A stretch of 64,000 bases of DNA, taken from Motacilla alba alba (lineage: Eukaryota > Chordata > Aves > Passeriformes > Motacillidae). The DNA lies in NCBI RefSeq assembly GCF_015832195.1, contig NC_052031.1:6201850-6265849 (forward strand), in the 5' to 3' direction. The translations under genes and the position numbers were made by a program. Positions 12,793 to 26,191 of this stretch are shown here, in pieces; position 1 is the first letter of the stretch; each line of letters opens with the position of its first letter. Under the pieces are notes generated by a model. It saw only the letters and a list, made by a program, of their open reading frames with translations, did not search any database and was not told the DNA's origin.

Positions 12793-13790
12793 GTGGCCAA
12801 ACAGAAACTCTGCCACTAACACATAATCTCAAAATGCAGAGCATATAAAAACCCAAGTTATAAATGTCAGTCTTCAAAGCTTTAGTGCATAATCTCTCTA
12901 TCCCCCTCTGCCCCTGAAATATCAAGCCTACCAGAAATTCCATTTATTTCCAAGAAAAACCTCATTAGGCTATTCTGTCCAATGCCAAGATCATAAATCT
13001 GGGATAAAAGACTACTGATGTTCCACACAATTCTATAAATAACATTTTATTCTAAATTGGAAGAGCGCTTTGCAGCATAACTCCAGATCATCTCTATTTA
13101 CTGCTCTCCACTTTGTGCTGGGAAGAGACTTGGAAGTATGCAAAGCTGGATTCCTTCCAGGTTCAGCTATCTGGGAGATGCACTCCTACCTCCAAATTAT
13201 GTTCTACCCAAGGTTTGATCTAGCCTGGAAAAAACTGCTGAAATACAGAGGAATGTTGAACTCCCAGCCTTCCTCTGTCCATCTCTGCCTCCAGTGCCTC
13301 ACTCCTTGCCAGCATGGACACAGTTCATGAGCCACTGCTATGTTAAATGCCCAGCCCAGGCCCAGCACAGCTGTCTTTTGATTTGCCTAAGTATATTTGC
13401 TCATTCCTCCTTTTAGAGCTTATCTGCACTATTTATAGAATGGCTTTACATTCTTATTAGTCGCCAGACAATGATTTTTAATACATGTTCCATCACTACA
13501 AATACTCCTCTGCAAAGCTTTACACATTATGTAAAACAGGCAATTATCACTGCACAGATTAGAAGGTCATTCCAATGCCTATAAACTAAATAGTAGTGGG
13601 AATTGGAGTCTGTGTAGCTTATTTTCTTTTTCATCTATAGATTTGGCAAGCTCCAGACTAGCATTCATCCCACGTTTTTCAAAACCTAGCCAGAGTACTA
13701 ATTCACGGCACAGAATTGACAAAAACATATCTTTGATTTGTGCAATGTGTGATCCACACTACAGTCTGTGAACACAACATTTTCTTTTAC

Positions 13791-13828
13791 CCAGTGATGT
13801 GACATGGTGGCTTCAAGACTTGATGCAG
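13791..13828 (-). CDS. Candidate internal exon 17 (38 nt)
   Basis: Acceptor ttccccatctatgctgcag| and donor CACTGG|GTAAAAG. The phase-0 frame reads LHQVLKPPCHIT plus two bases, which joins in phase to the exon at 7959-8088. Confidence 0.28.
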
Positions 13829-16800
13829 CTGCAGCATAGATGGGGAAATTTTTCAAAACATTTTAAAAGTCTTTTCAACGTACAGCTGGCATCAGAAAAA
13901 GGAAAGGATTCGTCAGGTTTTTTCTTTAGAGAAGGAGAAAAATTAGGACACGGCGCAATGGTGCAGCCATTTATACATCACACAGCAAAGTGCAATGCCT
14001 GAAATCAGCAGTAGATTGCACACTGGGGAGCCCTGGAAACATCCCAGGAACACCCAACACTTGAAAGTGATGAAGAATTGTTCCACCAATCCAAACAACG
14101 TGACTTTCAACGAAACAGAAAATATTTCTCTAGGAGAGATCACAGCATATTCAAGTTACCAAAGTCCCTTCATTAGCACAAACAGTATTTCCTTTTCTAT
14201 CAGCAAGAGGAAGTCTCAGACCAAGGCAACTTCTCACATTCCAGTTGAGACCTGTGAACTGCATTATAACCATGTCCTTCAGACTCCTGCTATTTCCCAC
14301 TCAGAAATGAGGTTTAGCAACAAAAGCTTCACTTCCATTCTAACTGTGACAGGAATCAGTAAACCAAAATTATTAACTAAAACTTTGAAGGATTTATTTC
14401 TAAGAAGGAAGCCTGAAACTCAGCCTTAACCTCTGTAAGATACCTCTGACTAAGTGGAGACAAAAAAGGGCTTGAAGAGTGCCCTGTAGTAGTCAAAATA
14501 TTTTGGGGGGAAAATTAGCACATAGCAATATGGTGAAACTTGCCTGTTCACACTCATGTTCCTCTCCAAATGCTTACACATTAATCTTTCTTGGTATATT
14601 AGGTACATCTCACAAGAAAAATGTCTCATCCAAAAACAAAGAAAAAACAACCAATTTCCCCTTCAGTTTCCAGGGAATAAAAATATTTTCCAGTCAATAA
14701 ATGCAGAAAGTTTTGTGCAATCTGATTTGCCCCCAAAATTTACAGGACTTTGCTATTTGCTTTTAGAAAAATAATAGAAAGGTTATATTTGAACACTCCA
14801 TGTTCAGATATAACTGGTGCCTGCAGTGGTGCAAGGAAGGGAAGGTGCAGCCATCACTATAACATGAATGCTAAGAAAAAGACATTTGATTCTTAGATCC
14901 TTTAATAGAAACCTATTTTTCAATGATGAATTAAACCACAGGTAAATAAGGAGACTGTTTTTCCTAGTATTCCACTTACATGTCATTAATACCTGCACTA
15001 GACTATAACAGCCCTGTGGCTAATGTGCCATAGGAGTGGAGCATCCAGATTGTGATAATGTGTTGTTTGAAAAGCACAACAGTGCCAGACAAAAAATTAC
15101 TGTTAAACAAAGAAAAACCAACACACCAAGCAACCAACAAAACAACTAGCACACACACAGTGGCAAGGGAGGGAAAAATATCAACTGCAGCACACAACTT
15201 TAACTCCCCAAGGATGTATGGCTTCAACTGTGTGAATCAGGATGATACCTGGCTTAAAAGTTACAAAGCCCCTGAGGTCTTCAGAACACCCTGAGACTAA
15301 AGGAACAGGTCAACCCTGTCTTGCAGAGTTATTGCTCTGACCACCAATTCCGTGTGCAGGGTGCACTCGAGCTGTTCCCAGTGGCAGCAGAGAACACCTT
15401 CAACCCAGCACTGGTATCAGGCAAACAAGAGTATCCGAAGTCCACGAGCTGAGTGTCCATGAGCTTCTCCACGTGGCCAGAATCTGCTCATGGGAGCTGT
15501 GGCCAGCCAGCCCAGACTCACTTTACACCAAAGCCCACTTGCACACATGGAGCCCTCATGGCAGGTCTCAAGATCTGTACCCCGGCTTGGGGTGCAGAGT
15601 TAAGGGACCATGACACCTGACACAGGGGTCGTGCTGTTCTCCTGGAGAGAAGAGTGTGTAATCAAGTGACTGCACATCTATTTCCTTTTATTTGTTTGTG
15701 ATGACATGTAATAATGCTACTGAAAATAACAGCAGGAGGAAAAAACCTGCATCACCTGGGACATGAAGCAGAAGGGAGCAGAATCTGTTCCTTGAGGAAA
15801 TTATTTTCAGCAAGGACCTGCCCCCTTCCAGGTACTCCTAAAAATGCTTCGTTAGCTGCTTTATTAGCAAGGAGACAACAGCAGTCTTGGGCATCTGTGT
15901 ACTTATTTTCTCATTTCCACCAAGAATTTAATTAACTGACGTTAATTACATTTTCTGTTTGATCTGGAAATTCAGTTCAAATTAACATTTTTATGGATAG
16001 TTTAATACTAATGCTGACAGATAATTTCCTTTAAAAGAAACTGCCTGGATTTGCAACCAGAAGGACAAAATAGTGGAGGCTAATCCACTGAAAAAACCGT
16101 ATTTTTATTTGCTGTTAGACAGGATTAACTAAAAGAAAAATATTTAAAAGTGCTTTGCTAGCTGATTGGAGGAGTCTGGATGTTTTCCTTACAAGCTACA
16201 CCAAAAGATCTAGAAGTTCAACAGGACAAAAATACTTTGAAGAAGCCAAATAAGATGTCGAGGGAAGTTGTAAATGTCAATATACACTAAAGCACTGTCT
16301 AAGCCACCCAACTGCTCTCATTACCTGCTGTGGAAAATGTCCAGCTGGGACCCTGTCACTTTGAAATATTCACCACATTCTAAGTTATTGAAAACAAACA
16401 AACAAACAAGCAATATTAGCATTTATCTCTGTGCCATTGCTTAATCGTACCCACTGCAATTTAACAAAAAACTGTCACCTTTTCAAGCTTTTCAAATAAA
16501 TTCTGTACCAGCTTCCCAATTAACACACATGGACATCAACATTCATATTTAACACTGAATTTCAAATTCCATAAGTATGAGGATAAAATACTGAAAACTT
16601 AAGAACTTAACACATTAAAACAAATTAGATGATCCCTCATTGCTTGAAGTGTGCACGTCGCAACAGCACAAGTTTTTCTTCAAGGAAAGAAATATACTTG
16701 CTTATGTAAAATAACATCAGCATTACACTTTGACAGCAAGAAAAAAGTTCTATATGCTTGAAAACAGCATATGCACAACTGCCATCCCACCAAATTCAAG

Positions 16801-17688
16801 ACCAGAAAAACATGTTCACCTGAGCTATGAAAATGCAAGAGTGAGGATAAGGCTTGTTCTTCTAGATCCTTCAGGCAGAGCTTCCCGGCCTTTTCTCAAT
16901 GTCTCCAAACCCAAACTAAAATGTCTTAGTTGTAAAATTCCCACACTGATAGAAGCACAAGAGCCAGTAGAGAAGGAAGGCACAGGATACAAACAGCTTT
17001 TGGCCATGTTCAGAGATCCAGGCTTGAGATCTTGGCTCTACTGCTAACACAGTGCACAAATGCCTCAGGCAACACAGAATCTTTGTCTCAGCTGGAGCAT
17101 CACTGAAACCGGAAAGCCAAATATACTCATCCTACCAGCTCGAGCTCAAAACTATGTTACTCATTAATCTTCCCAAATGTTAATCTTGAATCAATCATTC
17201 ATTGTCCTCCTCTTTCAAGGAACCCAACAAACCCACCTTGCTTTCAGTTGGTCTTTTCACCCAGCTGCCAGGTGCCTCCTGCTGCAGTGAAACCAGGACA
17301 GGGTTTGCAGATCCCCACACACAGCAAGTCAGATCAGCCTCAGTGATGCCAAAACAGCTGTGCTGATGCACACAGAACTGAATTTCTGTCCCATCTAGCA
17401 AAAACATCACTGCAAACCTCTTGTGCTCTTTCCTGTTACACTACTGCACCATTCCCTACTCTTCCTTCTCGTTCAAGCCTACTTGTATAGGAATATTTTA
17501 TCTAAAGCTCCCACATTTCCCATGTGCTACAAATAAGAACCCTAAAACTGTATTTCAGGATTACTGAGAATATTACAGTTGACAGTTCATGGGTTTAGGG
17601 TCACACCTTCCCAAAAATAACCCCAAGACATACTAGAATAACAAATCACAGTAGGAAGCTGGGGATGAGCTGCCTTTGCTGGGCTTAC
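13829..17688. other. Intron-like block
   Basis: Mostly AT-rich. A GC-richer section at 15300-15660 may be a degraded repeat but I cannot name it. A small exon-like pair at about 14994-15020 (minus, donor GCAG|GTATTA) was considered too short to call. A plus-strand open frame at 13995-14429 has no support. Confidence 0.5.
16389..16409. repeat. (CAAA)n short repeat
   Basis: About five copies of a CAAA/ACAA unit after ttgaaaa. A similar short CAAA run occurs near 22700. Confidence 0.8.
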
Positions 17689-17726
17689 CTGCTTGTAAAT
17701 TATCTCATTTTGGGTAACTAACATTA
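17689..17726 (-). CDS. Candidate internal exon 16 (38 nt)
   Basis: A near-ideal pair of splice sites: acceptor cttgttctctccttctgcag| and donor CAAGCAG|GTAAGCCC. Only one frame is open (MLVTQNEIIYKQ) and it is the one required by exon 15. Short, but with the best splice-site quality in the window. Confidence 0.4.
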
Positions 17727-19292
17727 CTGCAGAAGGAGAGAACAAGTAGTGAGTGTTTCTTTCCTCTGCACTTCTTCCACAGCTAAATGAATTCTAGCTG
17801 TCTGTACTAATTTTGTTGTGCCACAGACCAATTCCCAAGATACAACACCTACAGACTTTGTTTAATGATGCTACCTACCTAATAACCAAATACACAGACA
17901 CTAAAGTAAGCCATTAACAGCTACATATGGTGAAGCAGCACCAGGACCTTTCCTAATCACTGCAGCTGGCATCACACAAAGCGGAACAATAAAATTTCAA
18001 ACAAAGTAAAAAAGGCAATAAAATGTCAGGATAAGAAATTCAATGGAAAAGCCACGATGTAGGTGTAACCCATGAAAGTTACTATTATTTAAGGTGAGAC
18101 ATAACAAATGCCAGCCACAGAAATAGAGAATATCAGGTAAAAACACTCTGGATGAGTCACTGTGTGTCCAGCTGTGCAGTGTGACCCAACTGTGTTATTA
18201 CTTGCTTGTGTCTGTATCATCCCGAGGTTAATTCTTCACACTCCAGCAGAAGGAAATCCCACCAGCATTCCCCATTAGCCTCAGCCAGTGGCAGCACTGA
18301 AGGAAGGTTGTCCCCATGGATTCACTCCCATCCCACTGCTGGCTCCTCCTTGGAGCTCACAAGCACCTCTGTGGAGCTGCACCAGCAGTGGATCAGTTGT
18401 ATTAGCAGGTGGATTAGATAAACTGATCAAGGTTACAGTAGCTCAGCAAGAATGAGAAGTACAGTGTCCCTCTCCAAACCACAGCACGGGTACACAAATG
18501 CAGGTGAAGCACTGTGGGCATCTGAGCAGGGATCGAAAGGCCAAGTGAGCAGCAGAGGCAAGGCAGGAGGAGACATTTCTGCCAACATTAATTATTTGTG
18601 AAACCATAGCTGAAACTTCAGCACAAATAATGTCAGAAGAACTGTTGAAATAGAGTTAAATTGTGTCACACTGCTGGAAACTTTGCCACAGTAAATTGTG
18701 AATTGAAGCTGTGTACCTGTACTGATGAGCTGCAGACTACCATACATTATCTTGGCTCCTGTGAGCAGAATTTCATATTTAATGACCAAAAAAAAAAAAA
18801 ATTAACTCCCTGCTTTCAGCTCACTGAAGAGCTCATTAATTTTTATATTTTTAAACTTGGCTCTTCTGGCCAGTCTCCTTTAAAAAAATGAAGTAATTTG
18901 AGGATAGGTATATGAATCTAGAGAAACCTTTACTTCTAATCCAGCATTTATCAGTTAAAATACTCAAGATGGATCATAACAGTATTATATGAAAAAATAA
19001 AATAAGATTTTCAAGTAACCCTGGAAATTCCCATAAGAGGCAAAACTCTCAGCCTTCCTTGCAAAGATGCTACAACAAACAGAAAAATCAAGGGATTGAA
19101 GGAAGTTTCTCATATTTTAGTAGATGCCTCAATGGAATGCTTTTGATTTGAGCACACTTTTCCTCTATTATCACCAAAGGTAAAGAGAAAACACCATGAC
19201 TACTTGATGTGGAACCTTTTTGCTATTTTCTCCATCTTGCAACTAATCAACTTAGTCCACACCCAGAGAAACAAACCAAAGAAAACATTTCA

Positions 19293-19320
19293 TTGACAAG
19301 AAATGCTTATTTCTTGTCAA
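19293..19320. repeat. Perfect 12-bp inverted repeat with 4-nt loop
   Basis: Arms ttgacaagaaat (19293-19304) and atttcttgtcaa (19309-19320) flank gctt. Transcribed from either strand it would form a short stable hairpin, but no T-run follows and the stem is too short for a typical miRNA precursor. Confidence 0.9.
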
Positions 19321-19622
19321 GTCGAAGTGTGAAATACAAGGTACCACCACAGTACTGGCTGCTCTGAATCCAGGCACTAACTTCCCAATTTATTGCTGGA
19401 AAATTTAAACACAGTTATCCTTAGCTGGCCCAACATTTACATACCTCATAGGCCCAAACAGTGCAGTGACCAAACATATGCCTCCTCTTGCATTATTAAA
19501 AAAAACCAGCATTAAACTGAAGTTTTCTCTCAGGTTTCTCTCTCTCTCACTGAAATACTGCATCTCTTTTTAATTCTGTGATTTCAATTTAGTTGTCCCA
19601 TCTGCTAGAAGTGTTTTAATAC

Positions 19623-19684
19623 AACGTCTCTTTTTATATCCTAACATCAAGGTGATGTTGCCAATTAAGTTCGGCTGTAGCCAT
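19623..19684 (-). CDS. Candidate internal exon 15 (62 nt), or terminal exon if read through
   Basis: Excellent acceptor cttcctccctccttcctcttacag|. The frame in the expected phase reads WLQPNLIGNITLMLGYKKRR. The proposed donor CGTT|GTATTA is weak. Read-through stays in frame for 17 more codons to a TAA at about 19570, so it could be an alternative last exon. Confidence 0.33.
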
Positions 19685-20752
19685 CTGTAAGAGGAGGAAG
19701 GGAGGAAAGAAGTAAACATGAGTATTTCTTCAGTAATTTTATACAACCTGGATTTCAACCAAGATTTTAGTGATGGAAAAGAAGAAAATAATTAGTAGAT
19801 TTATACTCTATGTGGATTTCTCTAGGACAAGTAGCATTTGAACTATTTTTTAAAATTCAGAAAGGTTTCAGATCTCATAAAATGTTTGGCTTCAAATCAG
19901 AACATTGTCAAGAGAATTTTATACTGCCATGATTTATCATTTTATTCAAAGCAGAGTTTTGATTTCATAAATAAAATAATGCCAACCCCTTAAATTTCTT
20001 TACAACTTCATGTTCACCTTCAGACTTACAGGACATGTAAAGGGTTACTCCTCTGACAATAAATGACTAGTGGCAATTTTTTCCTCTAACGAATCTGACA
20101 TGGTAAGGGTCTGGAGTTTCCCAAAGACTAAACCCATAAAAACCAAAAAACAAAATATACATACTCAGCTTCACTGCAATTGGAAAACTATGGAAAACAA
20201 TTATAGGACTTTTTTTTTTCCTAAAAATATTGAATAATTCAATTTTTAAACAGCACAAGATTTTTAAAAAGTATGGAAATGTGAGACATTATGAATCAAA
20301 ACTGACTGTTTAGCTCACTTCATGTATTCACTAAGCAAGACTCCCAGGCCTACTGAAGGATTTTCTGATATCATCTTCAGCAGCCAAAGACTGAAGACTA
20401 AACCAGAACCACAGGTCTTGCACTGGGAGACAAGGCAGACACTCATGCTCACACTGCCTGACTCTTTGTGGGATTTAGTCTTGTAAACCACCTATTTCTC
20501 AACCTCTTATGATACAGAAAATTTAATTTAATTTGACCTGTGGCATAGGTCACAGCCACAATGAAAACAGACTGGCCCATAAAAAACCAAAATTAGACTC
20601 CGCAACTCTGTCAGGCTCCTCAGCTACCCCATTAAATCTACATTTCAACTCATGAAGCATTAGTAATGGGGCTCTTTTAAATGGCATTCTGCAGGAATTT
20701 CTTCTGCAGGGATTGAATTTTCATCTCCAGAGTAGCTGTGCTTACTGCAGAC

Positions 20753-20822
20753 CTTATAACAAGCTTCTGATGTTGAATGATGGATGCTCTCTTGGCTATT
20801 AACTGTGCTTCTAAGCCCCGGT
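20753..20822 (-). CDS. Candidate internal exon 14 (70 nt)
   Basis: The acceptor cccaagatttattttcag| is strong. The frame required by exon 13 reads RGLEAQLIAKRASIIQHQKL. The proposed donor ATAAG|GTCTGC is weak. Without it the frame stays open for another 24 codons to a stop at 20680, still protein-like, so this may be an alternative terminal exon. Its basic, glutamine-rich helix suggests a coiled coil or ARM-type helix. Confidence 0.35.
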
Positions 20823-23800
20823 CTGAAAATAAATCTTGGGAAAATTGGAAGGCAGAGGAATCCTTCCCCACCCTCCCCCCAACCTTATGTACCATTTATA
20901 AAAAGTTACTTGGTTAGGACCTTCAGTCTTAAAGAAGTTTTTAACTTGATACTACATATGAACTATGCAATTAATACACTGTGCTCCTTTGTAACATTTA
21001 CCTCCCAAGAAATTATATTCTAATGAAAACACTTTTTAAAGAGAAAGAGGAGGATGGACCTGAGGAGTGGGATTTACAATCTTTACAGTTTAGTAACACC
21101 AATTTGAAAGCACTTTGGTAAACACTTCACACATCATCCCCCGTGTCTCAACGGATTCACCTCACATTCACAGTGGGCTTCCTAGCAACTCTTTCTTTAC
21201 AAGTCCATTTTTCCATTTACTGAGAACAATACCGAGAATGAGTCATTTCTGCAGAATACAGCCCTTCATGTACACCAGATGCTTAATGTTGCACGCTGTG
21301 AAGAAAAAAAATCTAATATCTACTCAAATTACTGTATCGATCACCAAAACCTGTCAGCATTTTGCATCTTGTGTAAATGTTTTCTTCAGAATACTTGAAT
21401 GTTTTTTTAATGTAAAGATCTAAACATTGCTCATCAAAATGCACCACCGGGTTCTGTAGGAGCTAACACCTAATTAGCTCAGTTAGTAGCAGCTTGAGAA
21501 TACCACCCAACAATGACCAAAATTAATGTCTTTCACTAAGGGAGTAAAATAAACAGAAAAAAAACCTGAAAGCTTTAGAACTGAGAAAGAGCATTTCTTC
21601 ATGTTTTTCAAAGCCTTCCCTTTCAATTCCATTGAATCTGTTCCTATAAATAAGTATTTCTATGGCTTTTGGTGTTACATCTTTTTATGCAGTTCTTACA
21701 GTAGTTCTATAAAAATCCTGCCTGACTAGTGAGGTACGTGCAGAACAGAGCTTCTGTCCCTTCGTCCTTCTCTGGAAGCAGCACAAATCAAAAATGAACA
21801 CTGAACAGTGCTGAAGTCAAGTAATTCACTGGGATGAAACTACACAACTCTTGGGGGAGATGTTCAACCAATCACTGCAAAATCTAAGGAAATAATTAGG
21901 AACCTTACCTTTTTTTCTTTCAGAAAAAGAGGGTAACAGCTGAGCCCAGTTCTACCTTCACTCCTTTTGTTTACTTACAGAGGTGTTTCATTACCTGACT
22001 TGTTACAATTAGAGCAGCCTGATGTTACTTGGTTTGAAATAAAACTACTTGCCTACAGCCACACATTACACATAAGGGCAGAATAGAAAAATGGCACAGT
22101 AACAGGCAGATGCTGTAAATCCTAAATTATTCACAACCTATTCAATACAAAATAAACTAGTCCCAGCAAATTAATTCTAGTAAGAATGAAATTTTTTAAG
22201 TTATCCCTACAAATTATTTAGTTCCTCTACAAACCAAATATTTAGCACTTGCAAATAATTAAGATGTAAAAGACAAAAGAAGTGTTTAATCAGTTTCTCA
22301 TTAGCTGTGTGCCAGATACCACAAAAGATGGCACTACTTTAGCAAAAAAAACCACAAATGTTCAACACACTGAAGTAAAGGAGAACAGCATTTAACATCA
22401 ATTGAATTCAAACAATCATTGATTATTTCAAGTAGTTTTTCTTACACTTGCAAGAGGGATTTTGGATTTTGAAGTTAGTTGTAATCTAAAATAATCTAAT
22501 TGTAAAACCTAGCCAGCAGTGCAGCTGTGTACTTCCAGTCTCCCATTTCCATAAGCTCTAAAGAAGCCTGGTTTTGCTCTTATTCTCATTTAGAGCATTA
22601 CGACTCTAAAAACTATTTTCACTCTCAAAACTACACAGAATACGACTGCTATTTTCACATCCTGAGCGCTCCTGACAACAAAAATGTTTTTACCACAAAA
22701 ACAAACAAACAAAAAAAAGGGCAAATCTTTAGTACAACAGTAACAGTTACAGATGCTGACAAACTCAATTTTCAGCATCACAAACGTCACTGGGATTCTC
22801 TTTGGGAAAGCAGCAGTTGCAAAAACGATAATAATTAGGCTTAATATAGTTCCAAGCCAAATTATGGCAGCTGTACATGCTACAACAAAGAGCATTTTTA
22901 AGTATCAAGTATGCAATTTAACTACAAACAAACTCCCCAAATATTTCTGATTCACAGCAAGTTACTGAGAACACTGAGTAAATCCCAGAGCTGCTCTTAC
23001 CTTTCCTGGCAGCATCTGTTCTCCGTCTTGCTGGCGACACCAGATCCTTTACAATCTGTAGCACTTGAATCATTGCTCCTTAGCAAGATCAAAGGAATGA
23101 GGTGCTCCTCTAAAATTCCAACAGGTTTCATTACTACACCTTATTACATGGCTGTCTTCAGTATGCTCAAGCAAAACTGCTGCAGGAAGAACTCATCTAC
23201 CTTCCCAGCAAGATTTCTGCCTGACGACTCTACAGGCTGGGGTGATGGATTTAAAGTGACTTCAGCACACGGAGACAAAAAACTGCAAGCAGTCCTAAAT
23301 GTATTTCTATAGAACATTTTAGAATTGTTTACTGCAGAGAACACATACTGATTTCTCTAAATAAAGTTTAAAGGAAACGTTCACAAAGCAGCTAAAGAAA
23401 AATAATCTCATGAAAAGAGTGTCGACAGATGCAGCGTGCTCCCCTAGGCTCAGTAACTAACAAGTGTGGCTGCATCCTCTTTTCAAGTCAGTCTCAGTTC
23501 ATGAAATTTCACGTAATGCTTAAAGAAAGACTCCGGTGCAGTGCAGAGCCAGCGTCAGACCCACCAAGAGAACTAAAATTAAACCCAGCCTGCAAAAACT
23601 CCATCAGGCACAAGCAGGCTCCTGCTAAAGGCATTCATTGGGCTCCTCTTCTCCCCCCTCGAACAGAAACCTCTGACACCCTCGTACGTGACAGGAATTC
23701 TCACACACCGGGAGGCACGCTGGAAATCCTGGGAAGATTTCAGGCGTTCTCTCACCCACCACCAGAGGCCCAGAGAACTATTTCAGCAAAGGTATTGTCA

Positions 23801-24747
23801 TTACTTCTGCCAGGTAATTTTAGGCAGAGAGATTGCTGTATGTGCCCCACAACACTTTTAAAGACATTTGGAAAATATACAAAGGCCCTTCAGAAGTGCC
23901 TTTTGTCAAAGCCTCTGCAGAGCAACCCCCCCAAAAAAAAATCCTGAGGAATCATGTTTTATATGATCACTTTATATGATCACTTTTCATGTTTTATATG
24001 ATCACTTTAAATAACTGCCAGGCCTGAAGAGGCTCTGTGAACACTTCAGAAAACTGAATTCCTACACAGCACTGCGAGGCCTTGCACACACAGAGATCAA
24101 TTTAGGAAGCCAACTGCATGTTCTGAAAACTGTAACATGAAAACAAACCACAGGCCACATTCTCTGGCCTGTAGACCTTCTGTTCCCATTGCTTAAGTGT
24201 TAGATGGGGGAGGAGAAGAGGTCATCTCTTTCCATTTTTCCATTTCCAGCTGCTCATCACAAGCGTTTCAGATTTTAAGATTTACTGGCATATTTATCCA
24301 TGTCCATGTCAGTCTCTTGAATCACACAGAGCCCAGGAACAACAAACTATGTCTGTTATGTCAGTCTCATTCACAGCCTGCCCATTAATCTCTGCCAGAA
24401 GGAAGAGCAACCCAAAGTTCTATCCTATTTGGTTAGTTAAAACAAAGACAAGTAAAATCCTCCTCCCTGTCCAATTTCTTCTCCCACTCTGCAAACATTC
24501 AAGTGTCCACCCAAGAGAAAGCTTAAAGAAACATTCTTCAAAATGCTACAGACAGAATCATCAGCTTTTCTATATTAAGAATAATTTCTAACTCCTGGAC
24601 ATGAAGTTAAATTCCAGGTTTAAGACTAATGACTTTATACCTAGAGAGGATTGGAGAAGATCACTACAAGCAGACCCTTCCAGAACAAGTATCATTTCAA
24701 AACATTTAAGTAAGATGTAAAACGTAGGGTTGTGCAGTAAGGTTTAC
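20823..24747. other. Intron-like block
   Basis: AT-rich; contains the ATATGATCACTTT repeat at 23953. Open frames at 22527-22895 (both strands) and 23429-23947 (plus, 172 codons) have no recognisable product or clear splice context. Confidence 0.5.
23953..24009. repeat. Short tandem repeat with three ATATGATCACTTT copies
   Basis: ATATGATCACTTT occurs at 23961, 23974 and 23996; the first and third are preceded by catgttt. TGATCA is itself palindromic. Looks like local slippage or duplication. Confidence 0.9.
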
Positions 24748-24861
24748 CTGGAGGTCTGTTATTTAATAATCCAGTGCTCAAAACTGCCATTGTAAGAATT
24801 TTTTCCACAATTATCTCACCATGAGGTGTTGGTTCTCTATTTAATTGGGTAATCAAACAAC
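24748..24861 (-). CDS. Candidate internal exon 13 (114 nt)
   Basis: The donor CCTCCAG|GTAAACC is good. The acceptor region (tatctttggcttgaagagag|) has several possible AGs and is the weak point. The open frame reads LNREPTPHGEIIVEKILTMA then VLSTGLLNNRPP, a convincing protein-like string. It leaves one base, matching the next exon. Confidence 0.38.
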
Positions 24862-25991
24862 CTCTCTTCAAGCCAAAGATATAAAACCAAAGGAATACCA
24901 TTACTTACAACTCTATTACATTGCAAATTTTCTCTAAAATACTGACTTTTACATTCATGGTGCACAAAACACAACTAGTACAGAATTACTAAACTTTTGA
25001 CAGTCCTTATATTAACACATTATGGATAGGAAGAGAAAGGAAGAAAAAAGATATTAAGGTTGAATAAAATATTCAGCAATAACACCCATTTGGCCTTCCA
25101 AAGCAAGAATACACCTTGCAGGTCCTACAGTTGATTTTTAAATGAGGTTGATTATACAATACAATTATACAATATAATATACAATTGTTATACAATAACA
25201 CTCTCAAGTGCTGGAACAAGGAGAGGATGGTGGACTGACAAAAATTAACAGTTGGGAAAGGGGAGCAGAGGAAGAAAGAACTAAGAAGGCATGACTTGTA
25301 CCTACTTTTGTGAAAAATTATTTTAAAAGGAACAAATTAAGCACATCAGTACCTACTCTCAACTGCAAAAAGGAAGTAATTCCTTTTTCTTCCAAACTGC
25401 CCCTTACCTTGCTGGTACAGTTCCCTGTCCTCCCTTTTAAAGAAAGACACACAAGAACTTCAGGACTGGAAGTCATTTTCACATCACACCTGCCTTCCTC
25501 AATGTGAAACAGTTTCCAAAGTTGGTAGGCACAGCAGTTTCCCTCTCTTTTTTATTGTGACAATGGCATGTAGAAAAAAAACCCGAAAAGCTCAGAAAGC
25601 CTTAAAATAATTTAGGAAAATATAAACAACATTCCATATGCAATGTAAAGAAAATGGTGCAAGCCTGAAGCAGGAATGATAAATAAGAAATTTCAACAAA
25701 TCACTGAAACTTTGAAGAATTACACAGTAAGCTTGGTGACTGCTATTTGTGTTTCCTCAAATCAATTTATACACCAAGACAGCAACACTAAACCTGCTTT
25801 AGTATAGAGGCAAAACCAAAAAGACTTCCAGAAATAAAACACACTAAATTGTATAACTTCATCTGTTACTTGTGAGTCAGAACTTGGTTATAGTTCACTC
25901 TTATCTTTGACTGATACTGAACTAACTGATACTTCCATACAATCTGTCACTACAACTGCCACCTCTCAGACCACACATCCTGATAAAATAC

Positions 25992-26191
25992 CCACTGTGG
26001 GCAAGGATACACCAGATGGAAGTTCACAGCAATTCTGACACAGATACACAAGGTGAACCACAAAGAAACCATGACATAAATTTAGGGTAACAACTTCAGT
26101 AGATTCTGTTTGAGAAAAAAGTAGTGCTACATATTCAGTGCATAGACCACTGATCTCTGCCAAGCATTTTTCCTCTTCAACAGAGAGCTTG
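25992..26191 (-). CDS. Candidate internal exon 12 (200 nt)
   Basis: This is the longest candidate. All 66 codons are open in the phase left by exon 11, reading KLSVEEEKCLAEISGLCTEY and later LNLCHGFFVVHLVYLCQNCC, a hydrophobic helix-like stretch. The acceptor (cacatattgcttag|) is only fair and the donor is CAGTGG|GTATTTTATC. A second acceptor lies inside at about 26109 (tttctcaaacag). Function unknown. Confidence 0.33.
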
